Shown here piece by piece: positions 17,685-27,113 of a DNA stretch of 35,693 bases. The first letter of the stretch is position 1. Each line of letters starts with the position of its first letter. A model generated the notes under the pieces. It saw nothing but the letters and a program-made list of their open reading frames with translations. It was not told the origin of the DNA and did no database searches. Both the position numbers and the translations under genes were made by a program. The stretch is from the NCBI GenBank assembly GCA_913048385.1, contig CAJWVZ010000025.1, positions 1 to 35,693 of the forward strand. The letters run 5' to 3'. Source of the stretch: an uncultured Gammaproteobacteria bacterium. GTDB taxonomy: Bacteria; Pseudomonadota; Gammaproteobacteria; Pseudomonadales; Pseudohongiellaceae.

Positions 17685-18554
17685 ATGTTTAAGCGTTCTG
17701 TTTTATTGGGGTCAATCAGAGCCTTCGGCCGACTAATTCGGATCGACCGTCCTATTGGTATACTGTTATTGCTTTGGCCAACATTAACCGCTTTGTGGAT
17801 CTCATCAAGCGGCATTCCTGACGTCAAACTAATTGTAATTTTTTCTGCTGGAACGCTCGTGATGCGGTCCGCCGGATGTTGCATAAATGATTACGCCGAT
17901 GCAAATTTTGATGGACACGTCAATCGAACGAAAAATCGGCCCATTATTATTGGTGAGATTACACGCAAGCAGGCTCTTTTCTCTTTCGGAGCACTCTGTT
18001 CTTTGGCATTCATACTAGTTCTTTTTCTCAACCTGAAAACAATAATTTTGTCTATTGGAGCTTTTTGTTTAGCGGCCATTTATCCATTTATGAAAAGAGT
18101 AACGGATATGCCACAGGTCGTTCTAGGGATCGCGTTTTCATTCGGTATACTTATGGCTTTCAGCTCAGTTCAGCCTGAAATTCCTACAGCAGGTTATTTT
18201 TTATTTTTTGGCAACATCTTTTGGACCATTGCGTACGATACACAATATGCTATGTCCGATCGTGAGGACGACTTAGTCATTGGTATTCGATCAACCGCTA
18301 TTTTATTCGGCAAGCACGACAGAAAATTTGTGGGGATTTTTCAGATATTTTTCCTCGCGCTAACTCTTCTTGCCGGACTATACTTCAACTTAAATAGTTA
18401 TTTTTATCTCAGCTTAGTGTTCGCGGCTGGCCTGTTTTATTACCAAGCTCGGATAACAATTGAGCGAGCACCGACCAACTGCCTCGCAGCATTCAAAAGC
18501 AACAATTGGGTAGGCGCCTCGCTTTTTTGCGGGACCTTTCTCAGCTACCTGTAA
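17685..18554 (+). CDS. ubiA: 4-hydroxybenzoate polyprenyltransferase
   Basis: UbiA attaches the polyprenyl tail to 4-hydroxybenzoate in ubiquinone synthesis. It is an integral membrane protein. The 289-residue sequence shows [20 protein letters not shown], the first aspartate-rich motif in [21 protein letters not shown], the [12 protein letters not shown] segment, and the second motif in [20 protein letters not shown], which bind magnesium-diphosphate. Several hydrophobic helices follow up to the C-terminus. ubiC, often paired with ubiA, is not next to it. Its last 14 nt overlap the stop region of the convergent gcdH. Confidence 0.95.
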   Translation: MFKRSVLLGSIRAFGRLIRIDRPIGILLLLWPTLTALWISSSGIPDVKLIVIFSAGTLVMRSAGCCINDYADANFDGHVNRTKNRPIIIGEITRKQALFSFGALCSLAFILVLFLNLKTIILSIGAFCLAAIYPFMKRVTDMPQVVLGIAFSFGILMAFSSVQPEIPTAGYFLFFGNIFWTIAYDTQYAMSDREDDLVIGIRSTAILFGKHDRKFVGIFQIFFLALTLLAGLYFNLNSYFYLSLVFAAGLFYYQARITIERAPTNCLAAFKSNNWVGASLFCGTFLSYL

Positions 18555-19734
18555 AGGCTTGAATCCCTGTTTGCGCACGGCCTAAAATTAGCGCGTGAAT
18601 ATCAGAAGTTCCTTCATAGGTATTTACGACCTCTAAATTTTGCATATGACGCATCACCGGATATTCATCCGAAATACCATTGCCACCCAACATATCTCGC
18701 GCTTCACGCGCGGCGGCAAGGGCCTTCTCACAGGAGTTACGTTTCAAAAGAGAGATTAACGGTACTGGAAGCTTTCCATCATCTTTCAATCTACAGGCCT
18801 GTAGACACCCCTGAAGGGCAAGAGAGAGATCTGTCTGCATTACGGCTAATTTCTTCTGGATTAATTGGTTAGCAGCCAATGGGCGACCGAATTGCTTTCG
18901 GTCAAGAGTGTACCGTAAAGCGGCATGCCAGCATGTTTCACCGGCGCCAATTGCACCCCAAGAGATGCCCAAACGAGCAGAGTTTAAACAACTAAACGGC
19001 CCGTTCAATCCTGAGGCTTTAGGCAATTTGTTCTCGGCAGGGACAAACACCTCGTCCATTACTATTTCACCAGTAACAGAGGCGCGTAACGCAAGCTTAC
19101 CCTCGATCTTCGGCGCAGACAGACCCGTCATGCCTTTCTCTAAAATAAAACCACCAATCACGCCGTCATCATCCTTAGCCCAGATGATGAAAACATCAGC
19201 AAAAGGTGAGTTACTTATCCAGTTCTTAGCACCGGTAATCGAATAACCACCGTCCACTGCGCGTGCTCGTGTAATCATAGATCCAGGGTCTGATCCATGG
19301 TCTGGTTCCGTTAAACCAAAACAACCAATCAACTCTCCGGATGACAACTTTGGAAGAAATCGCTGCTTCTGATCTTCACTACCAAACGTATTGATTGGAT
19401 GCATAACCAAACTGGATTGCACGCTCATCATAGAGCGGTAGCCTGAATCCACCCCCTCTACCTCTCGCGCGGCTAAACCATAACAAACATAATTAACTCC
19501 GGCACATCCATACCCTTCAATTGTTGATCCGAGCAGCCCTAAGGAACCCATCTCTCTGAATATTTCGGGGTCTGTCTCTTCTTTTCGATAAGCATCCCGA
19601 ACACGGGGCAGTAACTTGTCCTGCGCGTATTGACGCGCAGTATCTCGAACTAAGCGTTCATCTTCACTCAGTTGAGAATCAAAATTAAAAGGATCCTGCC
19701 AGTTAAATGATGCCTTGTCCGAACGAACGGCCAT
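18541..19734 (-). CDS. gcdH: Glutaryl-CoA dehydrogenase (acyl-CoA dehydrogenase family)
   Basis: GcdH is an FAD enzyme that oxidises and decarboxylates glutaryl-CoA to crotonyl-CoA in lysine and tryptophan breakdown. The 397-residue protein has the acyl-CoA dehydrogenase fold with [27 protein letters not shown] and [20 protein letters not shown]. The catalytic base is Glu374 in [17 protein letters not shown]. The [19 protein letters not shown] stretch contains the arginine typical of glutaryl-CoA enzymes, and the N-terminal [20 protein letters not shown] is also typical of that subfamily. No electron-transfer or CoA-transferase gene lies beside it. It is divergent from uvrD and converges with ubiA. 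A related glutaryl-type acyl-CoA dehydrogenase of other specificity cannot be excluded. Confidence 0.9.
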   Translation of the reverse strand: MAVRSDKASFNWQDPFNFDSQLSEDERLVRDTARQYAQDKLLPRVRDAYRKEETDPEIFREMGSLGLLGSTIEGYGCAGVNYVCYGLAAREVEGVDSGYRSMMSVQSSLVMHPINTFGSEDQKQRFLPKLSSGELIGCFGLTEPDHGSDPGSMITRARAVDGGYSITGAKNWISNSPFADVFIIWAKDDDGVIGGFILEKGMTGLSAPKIEGKLALRASVTGEIVMDEVFVPAENKLPKASGLNGPFSCLNSARLGISWGAIGAGETCWHAALRYTLDRKQFGRPLAANQLIQKKLAVMQTDLSLALQGCLQACRLKDDGKLPVPLISLLKRNSCEKALAAAREARDMLGGNGISDEYPVMRHMQNLEVVNTYEGTSDIHALILGRAQTGIQAFTGS

Positions 19735-19905
19735 ACTAAACTCCTAATATTAAACAGCTAATAGCGTCTGCATTAAAAATGCTCGGCTCTAAACATAGTA
19801 TACCACTAATCATAGGACCTCCCGCGATACTCTTTTTGATAACAAGTAAACAAATCCAGCATTTTTACGGAAATTACTGAAGATACTTTGATAGAATAAA
19901 AGCAT

Positions 19906-22116
19906 ATGGATGTCTCACATTTACTCAGTTCATTAAACGATCAACAGCGTAACGCTGTTGCAAATCCAAACGATCACCTTCTCGTACTCGCAGGAGCCGG
20001 CAGCGGCAAAACACGAGTTCTGGTTCATCGCATCGCCTGGTTAATCGAAGCTGAGAACATATCCCCTTTCGCAATTTTAGCAGTGACTTTTACTAACAAG
20101 TCTGCAAGAGAGATGCGAGGAAGAATCGAAGACCTAATGGGGCTCGCTCTCGGCGGCATGTGGGTTGGTACCTTCCATGGCCTAGCCCATCGACTCTTGA
20201 GGCAGCACTGGGAGGAGGCCGGCCTCGTTAAAGACTTTCAGGTTTTAGACAGCGACGACCAACTCAGATTATTAAAACGCATTAATCGAGAGCTTCAGAT
20301 AGATGAAGACCGATGGCCCGCAAAACAATGCCAGTGGTATATCAATGGGCAAAAAGATGAAGGCAAACGACCCCATAATATTGATCCAATAAACGACTCA
20401 TATCTAAAAACCATGATTAAAATTTATGAGGCCTATGAGGTCGCCTGTGAACGCGGCGGGATGATAGATTTTGGAGAAATATTACTCAGGGCCCACGAGC
20501 TATGGCTTAAAAATCCGAGCTTACTTGAACACTATCAACGCCGTTTTCAATACATCCTCGTTGACGAGTTTCAAGACACAAATGATATTCAATATGCTTG
20601 GCTCAGAGTTCTCGCTGGGCACACCAGCAGTCTTATGGTCGTTGGTGATGATGACCAGTCTATCTATGGCTGGAGGGGTGCAAAAATTGAAAATATTCAA
20701 AAATTTAATACCGACTTCCCTGGGGCCGAACTCGTAAAGCTTGAGCAAAACTACCGATCTACCTCTAATATTCTCAACGCTGCTAATGCTCTTATAAGCA
20801 ACAACTCTGGCCGCTTGGGTAAAAACCTTTGGACGGAGGATGGGGATGGAGAAGCGATCAGTCTATATACAGCTCTAAACGAACAAGATGAGGCGCGTTT
20901 CGTTGTTGATCGTGCACAAGACTGGTTCAATAACGGAAATCGTCGGTCAGAATCGGCAATTTTATACAGATCAAATGCGCAATCCCGTGAACTCGAGGAG
21001 GCCCTACTTCGAATGGGTATGCCGTATCGGATCTACGGAGGTCAACGCTTCTACGAACGCCTGGAAATCAAAAATGCAATTTCATATCTCCGTCTTATTG
21101 CAAATCGTGATGACGATACTGCGGTAGAACGGGTCATCAACATTCCCGTTCGGGGCATTGGGGGTCGAACGTTAGAAGCGATCCGCAAGAACGCTAGGGA
21201 AAATAACTTATCACTATGGAAGGCATGTATCAATTGCGTTAATGAATCCGTTATTCCTCCTCGTGCCGCTAATTCCTTACTAAAATTTCTAGAACTAATA
21301 GATAACCTCGAGGAGGAAACTAGAGATCTTGACCTACAGCACAAAGTAGATGCCGCAATAAAGAATAGCGGGCTCATTCCTCATCATGAAAAAGAGGGTG
21401 GAGAAAAAGCAAGAACCCGTATTGAGAATTTAGGCGAACTTATAAATGCAGCCAGTAACTTTGAGCCGACTGAGTTGACTGAGATTCCTTCACAAGAATC
21501 TGCTGAATTTTTGGCGGCTTTTTTGGATCAAGCCGCTCTCGATGCCGGCGAGGGGCAAGCTGCTGCAGAGGAAGATGCAGTGCAGCTAATGACCCTGCAC
21601 TCTGCAAAAGGATTAGAATTCCCTCTGGTTTTTTTAGTTGGCCTCGAAGAGGGCCTTTTCCCCCACAAAATGTCCATAGACAACCTCAACGGATTAGAAG
21701 AAGAGAGAAGACTCTGTTATGTCGGCATTACCCGAGCAATGAACAAATTGTATGTTTGTCATACAGAATCGCGTCGGCTCCACGGTGAAATCAACCTTTG
21801 TCGTCCATCGAGATTTATCAAAGAAATTCCAAGCGACTTAATAGAAGAAATTCGGCTTAAATCCTCTATTTCACGCCCTGCAGTTGGAGGAACCCGATTA
21901 AGTCAAAACAACATAGCAAAAAGCTTAAATGGTTCAGTTGAAGTTCCGGATACAGGTCTATCTCTGGGACAGAGAGTGTTGCATCCAAAATTTGGTGAAG
22001 GCGTTGTTCTCAACTATGAAGGGCAAGGAACCAGTGCGCGAGTACAAGTAAATTTTGATGATGTCGGCAGCAAATGGCTCGTATTGTCCTTTGCCAAATT
22101 GAAATCGATCATATAG
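19906..22116 (+). CDS. uvrD: DNA helicase II UvrD
   Basis: UvrD is a 3'-5' superfamily 1 helicase that unwinds DNA in mismatch and nucleotide excision repair. The 736-residue protein matches closely from the N-terminal MDVSHLLSSLNDQQRNAV onward. It has Walker A AGAGSGKT (29-36), AVTFTNKSAREM, GTFHGLAHRLLR, DEFQDTN (220-226), GDDDQSIYGWRGA (247-259), LEQNYRSTSNIL and VQLMTLHSAKGLEFPLVFL. The C-terminal Tudor-like LGQRVLHPKFGEGVV domain is present. No LexA-type operator was recognised upstream, unlike in E. coli. The ribosome binding site is weak, and TAGAAT just before the ATG could be a -10 box. Confidence 0.96.
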   Translation: MDVSHLLSSLNDQQRNAVANPNDHLLVLAGAGSGKTRVLVHRIAWLIEAENISPFAILAVTFTNKSAREMRGRIEDLMGLALGGMWVGTFHGLAHRLLRQHWEEAGLVKDFQVLDSDDQLRLLKRINRELQIDEDRWPAKQCQWYINGQKDEGKRPHNIDPINDSYLKTMIKIYEAYEVACERGGMIDFGEILLRAHELWLKNPSLLEHYQRRFQYILVDEFQDTNDIQYAWLRVLAGHTSSLMVVGDDDQSIYGWRGAKIENIQKFNTDFPGAELVKLEQNYRSTSNILNAANALISNNSGRLGKNLWTEDGDGEAISLYTALNEQDEARFVVDRAQDWFNNGNRRSESAILYRSNAQSRELEEALLRMGMPYRIYGGQRFYERLEIKNAISYLRLIANRDDDTAVERVINIPVRGIGGRTLEAIRKNARENNLSLWKACINCVNESVIPPRAANSLLKFLELIDNLEEETRDLDLQHKVDAAIKNSGLIPHHEKEGGEKARTRIENLGELINAASNFEPTELTEIPSQESAEFLAAFLDQAALDAGEGQAAAEEDAVQLMTLHSAKGLEFPLVFLVGLEEGLFPHKMSIDNLNGLEEERRLCYVGITRAMNKLYVCHTESRRLHGEINLCRPSRFIKEIPSDLIEEIRLKSSISRPAVGGTRLSQNNIAKSLNGSVEVPDTGLSLGQRVLHPKFGEGVVLNYEGQGTSARVQVNFDDVGSKWLVLSFAKLKSII

Positions 22117-22160
22117 CTTCAATTTGTTCAAATTAATCTAAAAGCCAGAGGAGCGCATTA

Positions 22161-23267
22161 ATGCGTAGACCCCTTAAATCAATCATCTTTACGATTATTA
22201 TCACGACTATCGTCAGTTGCGACAACAAGTCACAACCGACCAATGCCGTTGTAGCCACTAATCAAGAGCAAATTTATGAGTGGAAACTGATAATGTCTTG
22301 GCCTAAAAATACACCGGGGCTGGGAACCGGACCCGAATATTTTGCTGATATCGTAGAGAAAATGAGTAATGGGAGAATGCGGATACGAGTTTTTGGCGCA
22401 GGCGAATTAGCCGGAGGGCTTGAGATATTCGACATGGTGCGGCAGGGCGTCGCTGAGATTGGACACTCCGGCGCATATTACTGGCAGGGTAAGATTGCTG
22501 GAACCCCCTTCTTCTCAACCATACCCTTTGGGCTTACCGGCCAGGAAATGAACGCTTGGCTAGCATTCGGCGGAGGAAATGAGCTTTGGCAAGAAATTTA
22601 TGCTCCTTTTAATCTTTTTCCAGTTCGGGGAGGAAACTCAGGGACTCAAATGTTCGGTTGGTTTCGAAACCCAATTAACTCTCTCGAAGATTTACAAGGC
22701 CTAAAGATGCGCATTCCTGGGCTCGGTGGCGAAGTCTTTAGACGCGCGGGCGGCATTCCAACCACAATGGCTGTTGGGGATGTTTTCACAGCCTTACAAA
22801 CAGGTAACCTCGACGCTACAGAATTTGTAGGACCCTACAACGACCTAGCTACCGGATATCATACCGTCGCGAAATATTATTACTATCCAGGATGGCATGA
22901 GCCAGGATCCACGATAGAGCTTGTATTTAATAAGGAGAAACTTGATTCGCTGCCCCAAGATCTGCGGGCAATACTTCTCAGTGCAGCGGAGGCGATGAAT
23001 CAAAGATTAATGGATGAATACACAGCGCTTAGCAACCGTGCATTAACCACCCTAGTCCAAGATCATGGTGTATTGGTCCGGAAACTTCCGGATGATGTAC
23101 TTAAAGAGTTACGCCGGATTTCTGAGGAGGTGGTCAAGGAATTGGGAACCAGCGACGCTAAAACACGCAAGATTTATGAATCTTATAAAGATTTTCAAAA
23201 GAATGTAGAAAGCTATCACAGCATCTCTGAAGAGGCATACACAAGCGCTAGACGTTTAACTAAATAG
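22161..23267 (+). CDS. TRAP transporter substrate-binding lipoprotein (DctP family)
   Basis: This is the periplasmic binding component of a tripartite ATP-independent transporter. The 368-residue protein begins with a short positively charged stretch and a hydrophobic segment ending in a lipobox-like IVSC with Cys20, suggesting a lipid-anchored form. Family features include WKLIMSWPKNTPGLGTGPEY, VFGAGELAGGLEIFDMVRQG, RNPINSLEDLQGLKMRIPGL, TALQTGNLDATEFVGPYNDL and YYYPGWHEPGSTIELVFNKE. The latter resembles binding proteins for 2-oxo acids and related carboxylates (TakP type), but the ligand cannot be fixed from sequence. A strong AGAGGAG precedes the ATG. It faces the two permease genes instead of preceding them. 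Confidence 0.92.
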   Translation: MRRPLKSIIFTIIITTIVSCDNKSQPTNAVVATNQEQIYEWKLIMSWPKNTPGLGTGPEYFADIVEKMSNGRMRIRVFGAGELAGGLEIFDMVRQGVAEIGHSGAYYWQGKIAGTPFFSTIPFGLTGQEMNAWLAFGGGNELWQEIYAPFNLFPVRGGNSGTQMFGWFRNPINSLEDLQGLKMRIPGLGGEVFRRAGGIPTTMAVGDVFTALQTGNLDATEFVGPYNDLATGYHTVAKYYYYPGWHEPGSTIELVFNKEKLDSLPQDLRAILLSAAEAMNQRLMDEYTALSNRALTTLVQDHGVLVRKLPDDVLKELRRISEEVVKELGTSDAKTRKIYESYKDFQKNVESYHSISEEAYTSARRLTK

Positions 23268-23336
23268 AGCCATTTTTCTATTGATTGATCAGTGAATATT
23301 GCCGCCTCTGAAATTATTTAGGGATCACCGCGCTCT

Positions 23337-24752
23337 CTAAGAAAACACTCGCGGCAGCCAAGTTACAACTTCCGGGAACAACGTCAAAGTCAACAGCAAA
23401 AATATTTGAAAAATAACAAAAGGTATTGCGCCTCTGAAAATATCTATGGTTGCGAGTTCGGGAGGCGCGACACTTCTCAAATAAAACAATGAAAATCCGA
23501 ATGGCGGTGTTAAAAAGGAGGTTTGTAAATTTATTGCGATCATAACACCGAACCAAATAGGATCGACTCCCATTGAGAGAATCACTGGACCGACAACTGG
23601 TATAACCATAAAAGTAATTTCAATAAAATCTAAAATAAACCCTAATAAGAATATCAAAAGCATGACTACCAGCACCGCAGAGCTTACTCCTCCAGGAAGA
23701 TTTACCAGTAGTTCCTCAATGTAAATATCCCCACCAAAACCTCGAAACACTGATGAAAATATCGCCGCACCAATTAAAATTAAATACACCATTGAAGTGA
23801 CTCGTAGCGTTTCTAAATTAACATTTTTTAAAACTTCAAAAGTCAATTCTCGTTTCAATAAAGCAAGAAAAACTGCTCCCATAGCGCCCACGCTAGCTGC
23901 TTCAGTTGGTGTTGCAATACCAAGCACGATCGAACCGAGCACAACAACCATCAGGAAAAGAGGTGGAAACAATCCTTTTATCAAAGCGAGGAATGTTGAT
24001 TTAAGCGCGTGTGCCTCATCCAACTCAGTGGAAGGCGCAAACTCGGGTTTTACGAGCCCAACACAAAACAAATATAATGCGTAAATAAAAACTAAAATAA
24101 TTCCTGGAATCAAAGCACCGGCAAATAAATCTCCAATCGAAACAAAACCGCCATCGAATTTTCCGGCATTCAACTGTGACTGTTGGTACGCATTTGACAT
24201 AACTTCACCGAGGAGGACCAAACAAATTGAAGGGGGAATGATTTGACCAAGGGTCCCGGTTGCACATATGGTCCCTGCAGCTAAACTTGGTTTATAGCCC
24301 TCTCTCAGCATAGTTGGTAACGACAGTATTCCCATCGTAACCACGGTAGCACCAACGATTCCGGTACTAGCCGCAAGGAGCGTACCGACCACCACTATGG
24401 AAATGCCTAACCCCCCCGGAAGCCCCCGAAAAACCAGAGACATATTTTTAAGCAAGTCGTCAGCAATGTTAGATTTTTCTAGCATCGTACCCATAAATAT
24501 AAAAAGGGGGATAGCGATTAAATTTTGGTTAGTCAGAATTCCGTATAAACGATTTGGAATTAAGCTAAGGTACGCGCTATCAAATTCCCCGAAAACTATT
24601 CCGAGTCCAGAGCAAAGAAATGATACTCCCATCAGAGTAAAAGCGACTGGGTAACCAAGCATCAGTGCCGCGCAAATAGTTAAAAAAAACAACAAAGGCA
24701 ATAATTCTACGAACATGTTTGTACCCGCACCCGCGACGCCAGTTTCACTCAA
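23337..24752 (-). CDS. TRAP transporter large permease (DctM family)
   Basis: This is the 12-helix-type membrane component that carries the sodium-coupled transport path. The 471-residue protein is hydrophobic throughout and has the family blocks LMLGYPVAFTLMGVSFLCSG, AIPLFIFMGTMLEKSNIADD, GGLGISIVVVGTLLAASTGI, GTICATGTLGQIIPPSICLV, GIATPTEAASVGAMGAVFLA and the C-terminal NLQTSFLTPPFGFSLFYLRS. Its TTG start lies directly after the TGA stop of dctQ (TGATTG), with GGAG of the dctQ end as ribosome binding site, so translation is probably coupled. An alternative start is the ATG twelve codons later (MFVELLPLLFF). A loop insertion near residue 185-200 (QQSQLNAGKFDGG) makes it longer than the average ~430. 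Confidence 0.93.
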   Translation of the reverse strand: MSETGVAGAGTNMFVELLPLLFFLTICAALMLGYPVAFTLMGVSFLCSGLGIVFGEFDSAYLSLIPNRLYGILTNQNLIAIPLFIFMGTMLEKSNIADDLLKNMSLVFRGLPGGLGISIVVVGTLLAASTGIVGATVVTMGILSLPTMLREGYKPSLAAGTICATGTLGQIIPPSICLVLLGEVMSNAYQQSQLNAGKFDGGFVSIGDLFAGALIPGIILVFIYALYLFCVGLVKPEFAPSTELDEAHALKSTFLALIKGLFPPLFLMVVVLGSIVLGIATPTEAASVGAMGAVFLALLKRELTFEVLKNVNLETLRVTSMVYLILIGAAIFSSVFRGFGGDIYIEELLVNLPGGVSSAVLVVMLLIFLLGFILDFIEITFMVIPVVGPVILSMGVDPIWFGVMIAINLQTSFLTPPFGFSLFYLRSVAPPELATIDIFRGAIPFVIFQIFLLLTLTLFPEVVTWLPRVFS

Positions 24753-25304
24753 TCATTCTCCTGTGTTCGCATTTTGTTGCGCCGAGCGTAACATCGCTAA
24801 TACTCGCCAGGATTTTAACAGCTCTGATACACCCTGGAGAGCCAGAAGCATCGCTATTACCAGGATGAGAGTTTTGAGGAGATAGACAAAAGGAAGGCCG
24901 CTGGACTCTGGAGAGCGCTCAAGAATTTTCCAAGACATCATCACATAATCTTCACTAGTAAAGATGATCAAAATCATTGCCGGCATTAAAAATAGTAACG
25001 CACCTAACGCGTTTATAAACGATTTGCCCTTCTCTCCGATTCGGGAATAAAACACGTCTACTCTGACATGACCACCTGTTTTCAATGTATATGAAGCGCC
25101 AAAAATGAAAATGACCGCGTTGACATATATGATAGATTCTTGGAGCGCAATCGATCCAAAAGAAAAACCATATCTAAGGACGACAATTAACCCAACAAGC
25201 AGGACGAGAACTGAAACGAACCATGAAGCTATTTTTCCTAAGCGTTGGGTGAAGCTATCAATAGTTGAGCTGACTCGAGCTAGATAATCTATTTTTGAAA
25301 TCAT
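24753..25304 (-). CDS. TRAP transporter small permease (DctQ family)
   Basis: This is the four-helix membrane subunit that pairs with DctM. The 183-residue protein has hydrophobic segments at about 25-47 (IASWFVSVLVLLVGLIVVLR), 55-75, 97-117 and 135-160. The typical ALQESIIYVNAVIFIFGASY and LKTGGHVRVDVFYSRI blocks are in the middle, and YVMMSWKILERSPESSGLPF follows before the last helix. It sits immediately upstream of the DctM gene with no gap, and 35 nt downstream of a small membrane-protein gene on the same strand, so the three probably form one operon. Confidence 0.92.
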   Translation of the reverse strand: MISKIDYLARVSSTIDSFTQRLGKIASWFVSVLVLLVGLIVVLRYGFSFGSIALQESIIYVNAVIFIFGASYTLKTGGHVRVDVFYSRIGEKGKSFINALGALLFLMPAMILIIFTSEDYVMMSWKILERSPESSGLPFVYLLKTLILVIAMLLALQGVSELLKSWRVLAMLRSAQQNANTGE

Positions 25305-25339
25305 AGAAACTCAAACATGTAACTCTTGAACCGATCGGC

Positions 25340-25714
25340 TTAAGAAAAAAACCAAAGCCTGAGTAGTTGATAACTAAAAAAAACTACTGCCAGTATCAAG
25401 AAAAAGAAAATTATACTAAGTGGCCAGAAAAACATCTTGACCAACCAAATAACGAATCGGGTTCGCCAACTAGCGTTAGGTTCAGCATCCACAGGTATCG
25501 CAGAAAACAGCCCTTGGAAACTCAGAGCCGTTAATCCCCATAATCCGGCGACAATGCTAGGGAAAAACCAACGATCGAGTTGCAAATCAAGCCCCAGCTC
25601 CGAACTCAACCACAATCGCCACAGCGTTGTTCCCAGGCTTGTTATGAATATAAACCAAAATATAATCCGAAAGCTTCGTAAATTGCTGGCAATTAAGCGA
25701 ATGCGATTTATCAT
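25340..25714 (-). CDS. Small integral membrane protein of unknown function, upstream of TRAP permeases
   Basis: I do not recognise this 124-residue protein. It has three or four predicted membrane segments: about 18-37 (IIFWFIFITSLGTTLWRLWL), 48-70 (WFFPSIVAGLWGLTALSFQG) and a long one at about 86-122 (FVIWLVKMFFWPLSIIFFFL, continuing to the C-terminus), which may be two helices. A short soluble loop (SAIPVDAEPNASWRTR) lies between. It is rich in Trp and Phe. It lies 35 nt before dctQ on the same strand, so it is probably co-transcribed with the transporter. It may be an accessory subunit, or only a neighbour. It is divergent from the DUF4265-like gene. Confidence 0.7.
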   Translation of the reverse strand: MINRIRLIASNLRSFRIIFWFIFITSLGTTLWRLWLSSELGLDLQLDRWFFPSIVAGLWGLTALSFQGLFSAIPVDAEPNASWRTRFVIWLVKMFFWPLSIIFFFLILAVVFFSYQLLRLWFFS

Positions 25715-25763
25715 AGAATGAAATTGTAACCCAACTACTATTACATAAACATAAGGACACGAC

Positions 25764-26261
25764 GTGAGCCATTCTGCGGATAGATTAGATATTGCTTTCT
25801 TGGCAGGTTTTGATCAGACAGATCAACCAGTTTTTGAGAATCTAACGGTAGAGCGGTTAGATGCTGAGACTGAAGAAGTTAGATTATTAAAATCCCCTCT
25901 CTTAACAAGAAATCTTGCAGCAGGGGATAAGATTAAACCAACCAATCCAGAGCGGGGCGAATATGACCTAATTGAACGCAGCGGCAACCTAAGTGTGCGG
26001 GTTTTCTGTCGCGGGGAACTAGATAGCTTAGCAAACACGCTCACGCCGGAAATTGAGAAACTTGGAGGAGCCCTCGACCTTCAAACAGACAGGGCCCTGG
26101 TCTATAGCATCCATTTTTCAATAGGATTTAAACAAATCGAAGAGATTTTTAATGATGCCTGCGATGCGTTTGATGAATCCATATGGTTTTATGGGAATGT
26201 ATACGATGATACGGATGGAAAAACACCCCTAGGATGGTGGGCTGAGCAACAAGAAATATAG
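25764..26261 (+). CDS. DUF4265-like soluble protein
   Basis: This is a 165-residue soluble protein resembling the DUF4265 family, whose function is unknown. The pattern fits: an N-terminal part with FENLTVERLDAETEEVRLLK, SPLLTRNLAAGDKIKPTNPE in the middle, the SGNLSVRVFCRGE strand, LTPEIEKLGGALD, and a C-terminal SIHFSIGFKQIEEIFNDACD. It is acidic overall, without signal peptide or membrane segment. The GTG start at 25764 is supported by AAGGA at 7 nt spacing. It is followed by yaaA on the same strand after 69 nt, in which a 7-bp inverted repeat occurs. Family assignment is tentative. Confidence 0.6.
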   Translation: MSHSADRLDIAFLAGFDQTDQPVFENLTVERLDAETEEVRLLKSPLLTRNLAAGDKIKPTNPERGEYDLIERSGNLSVRVFCRGELDSLANTLTPEIEKLGGALDLQTDRALVYSIHFSIGFKQIEEIFNDACDAFDESIWFYGNVYDDTDGKTPLGWWAEQQEI

Positions 26262-26293
26262 CGGTAGAAATTCTTTTATTTTATTCGTAAAGC

Positions 26294-26311
26294 ACCTAAC
26301 ATGGGTTAGGT
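26294..26311. repeat. 7-bp inverted repeat upstream of yaaA
   Basis: ACCTAAC and GTTAGGT are perfect complements separated by ATGG. The repeat lies 19 nt before the yaaA start, close to its ribosome binding region. No run of T follows on either strand, so it is not a usual terminator. It could be an operator or a hairpin affecting translation of yaaA. Confidence 0.35.
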
Positions 26312-26330
26312 CAATGGAGTCGTTTTAATT

Positions 26331-27113
26331 ATGCTTATAGTAGTTTCACCAGCCAAGTCTCTTGACTTTGAATCAACGTTCGAGAAAGTCCCGTATACCA
26401 CTCCGCGATTTTTAGCTGATTCACGCAAATTAGTAAAAGAATTAAAATCTTATTCTCCCGAAGACATATCGGAACTTATGGGAATTAGTAACGCTCTTGG
26501 AAAATTAAACCAAGAACGATTCGCTAATTGGAAAACCCCGTTTACCCTAAAAAATGCAAAACAAGCAATGTTTGCATTTACAGGAGACGTATATTTAGGC
26601 TTACAGCCTGAGACTTTTTCAAAAGCAGACATAAATTTTGCGCAAAAGCATCTAAGAATTCTCTCTGGTTTATATGGAGTCCTGCGACCTCTTGACCTCA
26701 TGCAGCCGTATCGGCTGGAAATGGGTCGCAAGTTTGATATAAACGGAAAGACCTCTCTCTATGAGTTCTGGGGAGAAAGCATCACCAAAAGCTTAAATAC
26801 GGACCTTGAAGAACAAAATACAAAGGTTCCTTTTATATTAAATTTAGCGTCAAACGAGTATTTTAATTCGGTGAAGCCAAATTCGCTAAAAGCAGAAGTG
26901 ATATCACCTGTCTTCCAAGATTACAAAAATGGGCAATATAAAATCATAAGCTTTTATGCAAAAAAAGCGCGAGGAGAGATGGCTGCATACGTTATTAAAA
27001 ACAAACTAACAGTGCCCTCTGAGTTGACTACATTTGATTCAAACGGATACAAATATTGCACTGAACTCTCCACGGTGAACAAACCTATTTTCAGACGAAA
27101 AGAACAATTGTGA
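26331..27113 (+). CDS. yaaA: Peroxide stress protein YaaA
   Basis: YaaA (UPF0246/DUF328) limits free iron and DNA damage under peroxide stress in E. coli and binds DNA with a helix-hairpin-helix-like fold. The 260-residue protein has the family blocks MLIVVSPAKSLDFES, PRFLADSRKLVKELK, SPEDISELMGIS, QAMFAFTGDVYLGL, LRILSGLYGVLRPLDLMQPY followed by RLEMG, NLASNEYFNSV and FYAKKARGEMAAYVI. The last codon overlaps the GTG start of the following methyltransferase gene (GTGA), so the two are likely to be translationally coupled. In E. coli yaaA is in the OxyR regulon, but no OxyR site was recognised here. Confidence 0.95.
   Translation: MLIVVSPAKSLDFESTFEKVPYTTPRFLADSRKLVKELKSYSPEDISELMGISNALGKLNQERFANWKTPFTLKNAKQAMFAFTGDVYLGLQPETFSKADINFAQKHLRILSGLYGVLRPLDLMQPYRLEMGRKFDINGKTSLYEFWGESITKSLNTDLEEQNTKVPFILNLASNEYFNSVKPNSLKAEVISPVFQDYKNGQYKIISFYAKKARGEMAAYVIKNKLTVPSELTTFDSNGYKYCTELSTVNKPIFRRKEQL

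Noticed and set aside
19735..19905. LexA operator upstream of uvrD
   Set aside because: E. coli uvrD is SOS-controlled, but no CTG-N10-CAG site was found in the 171-nt upstream region.
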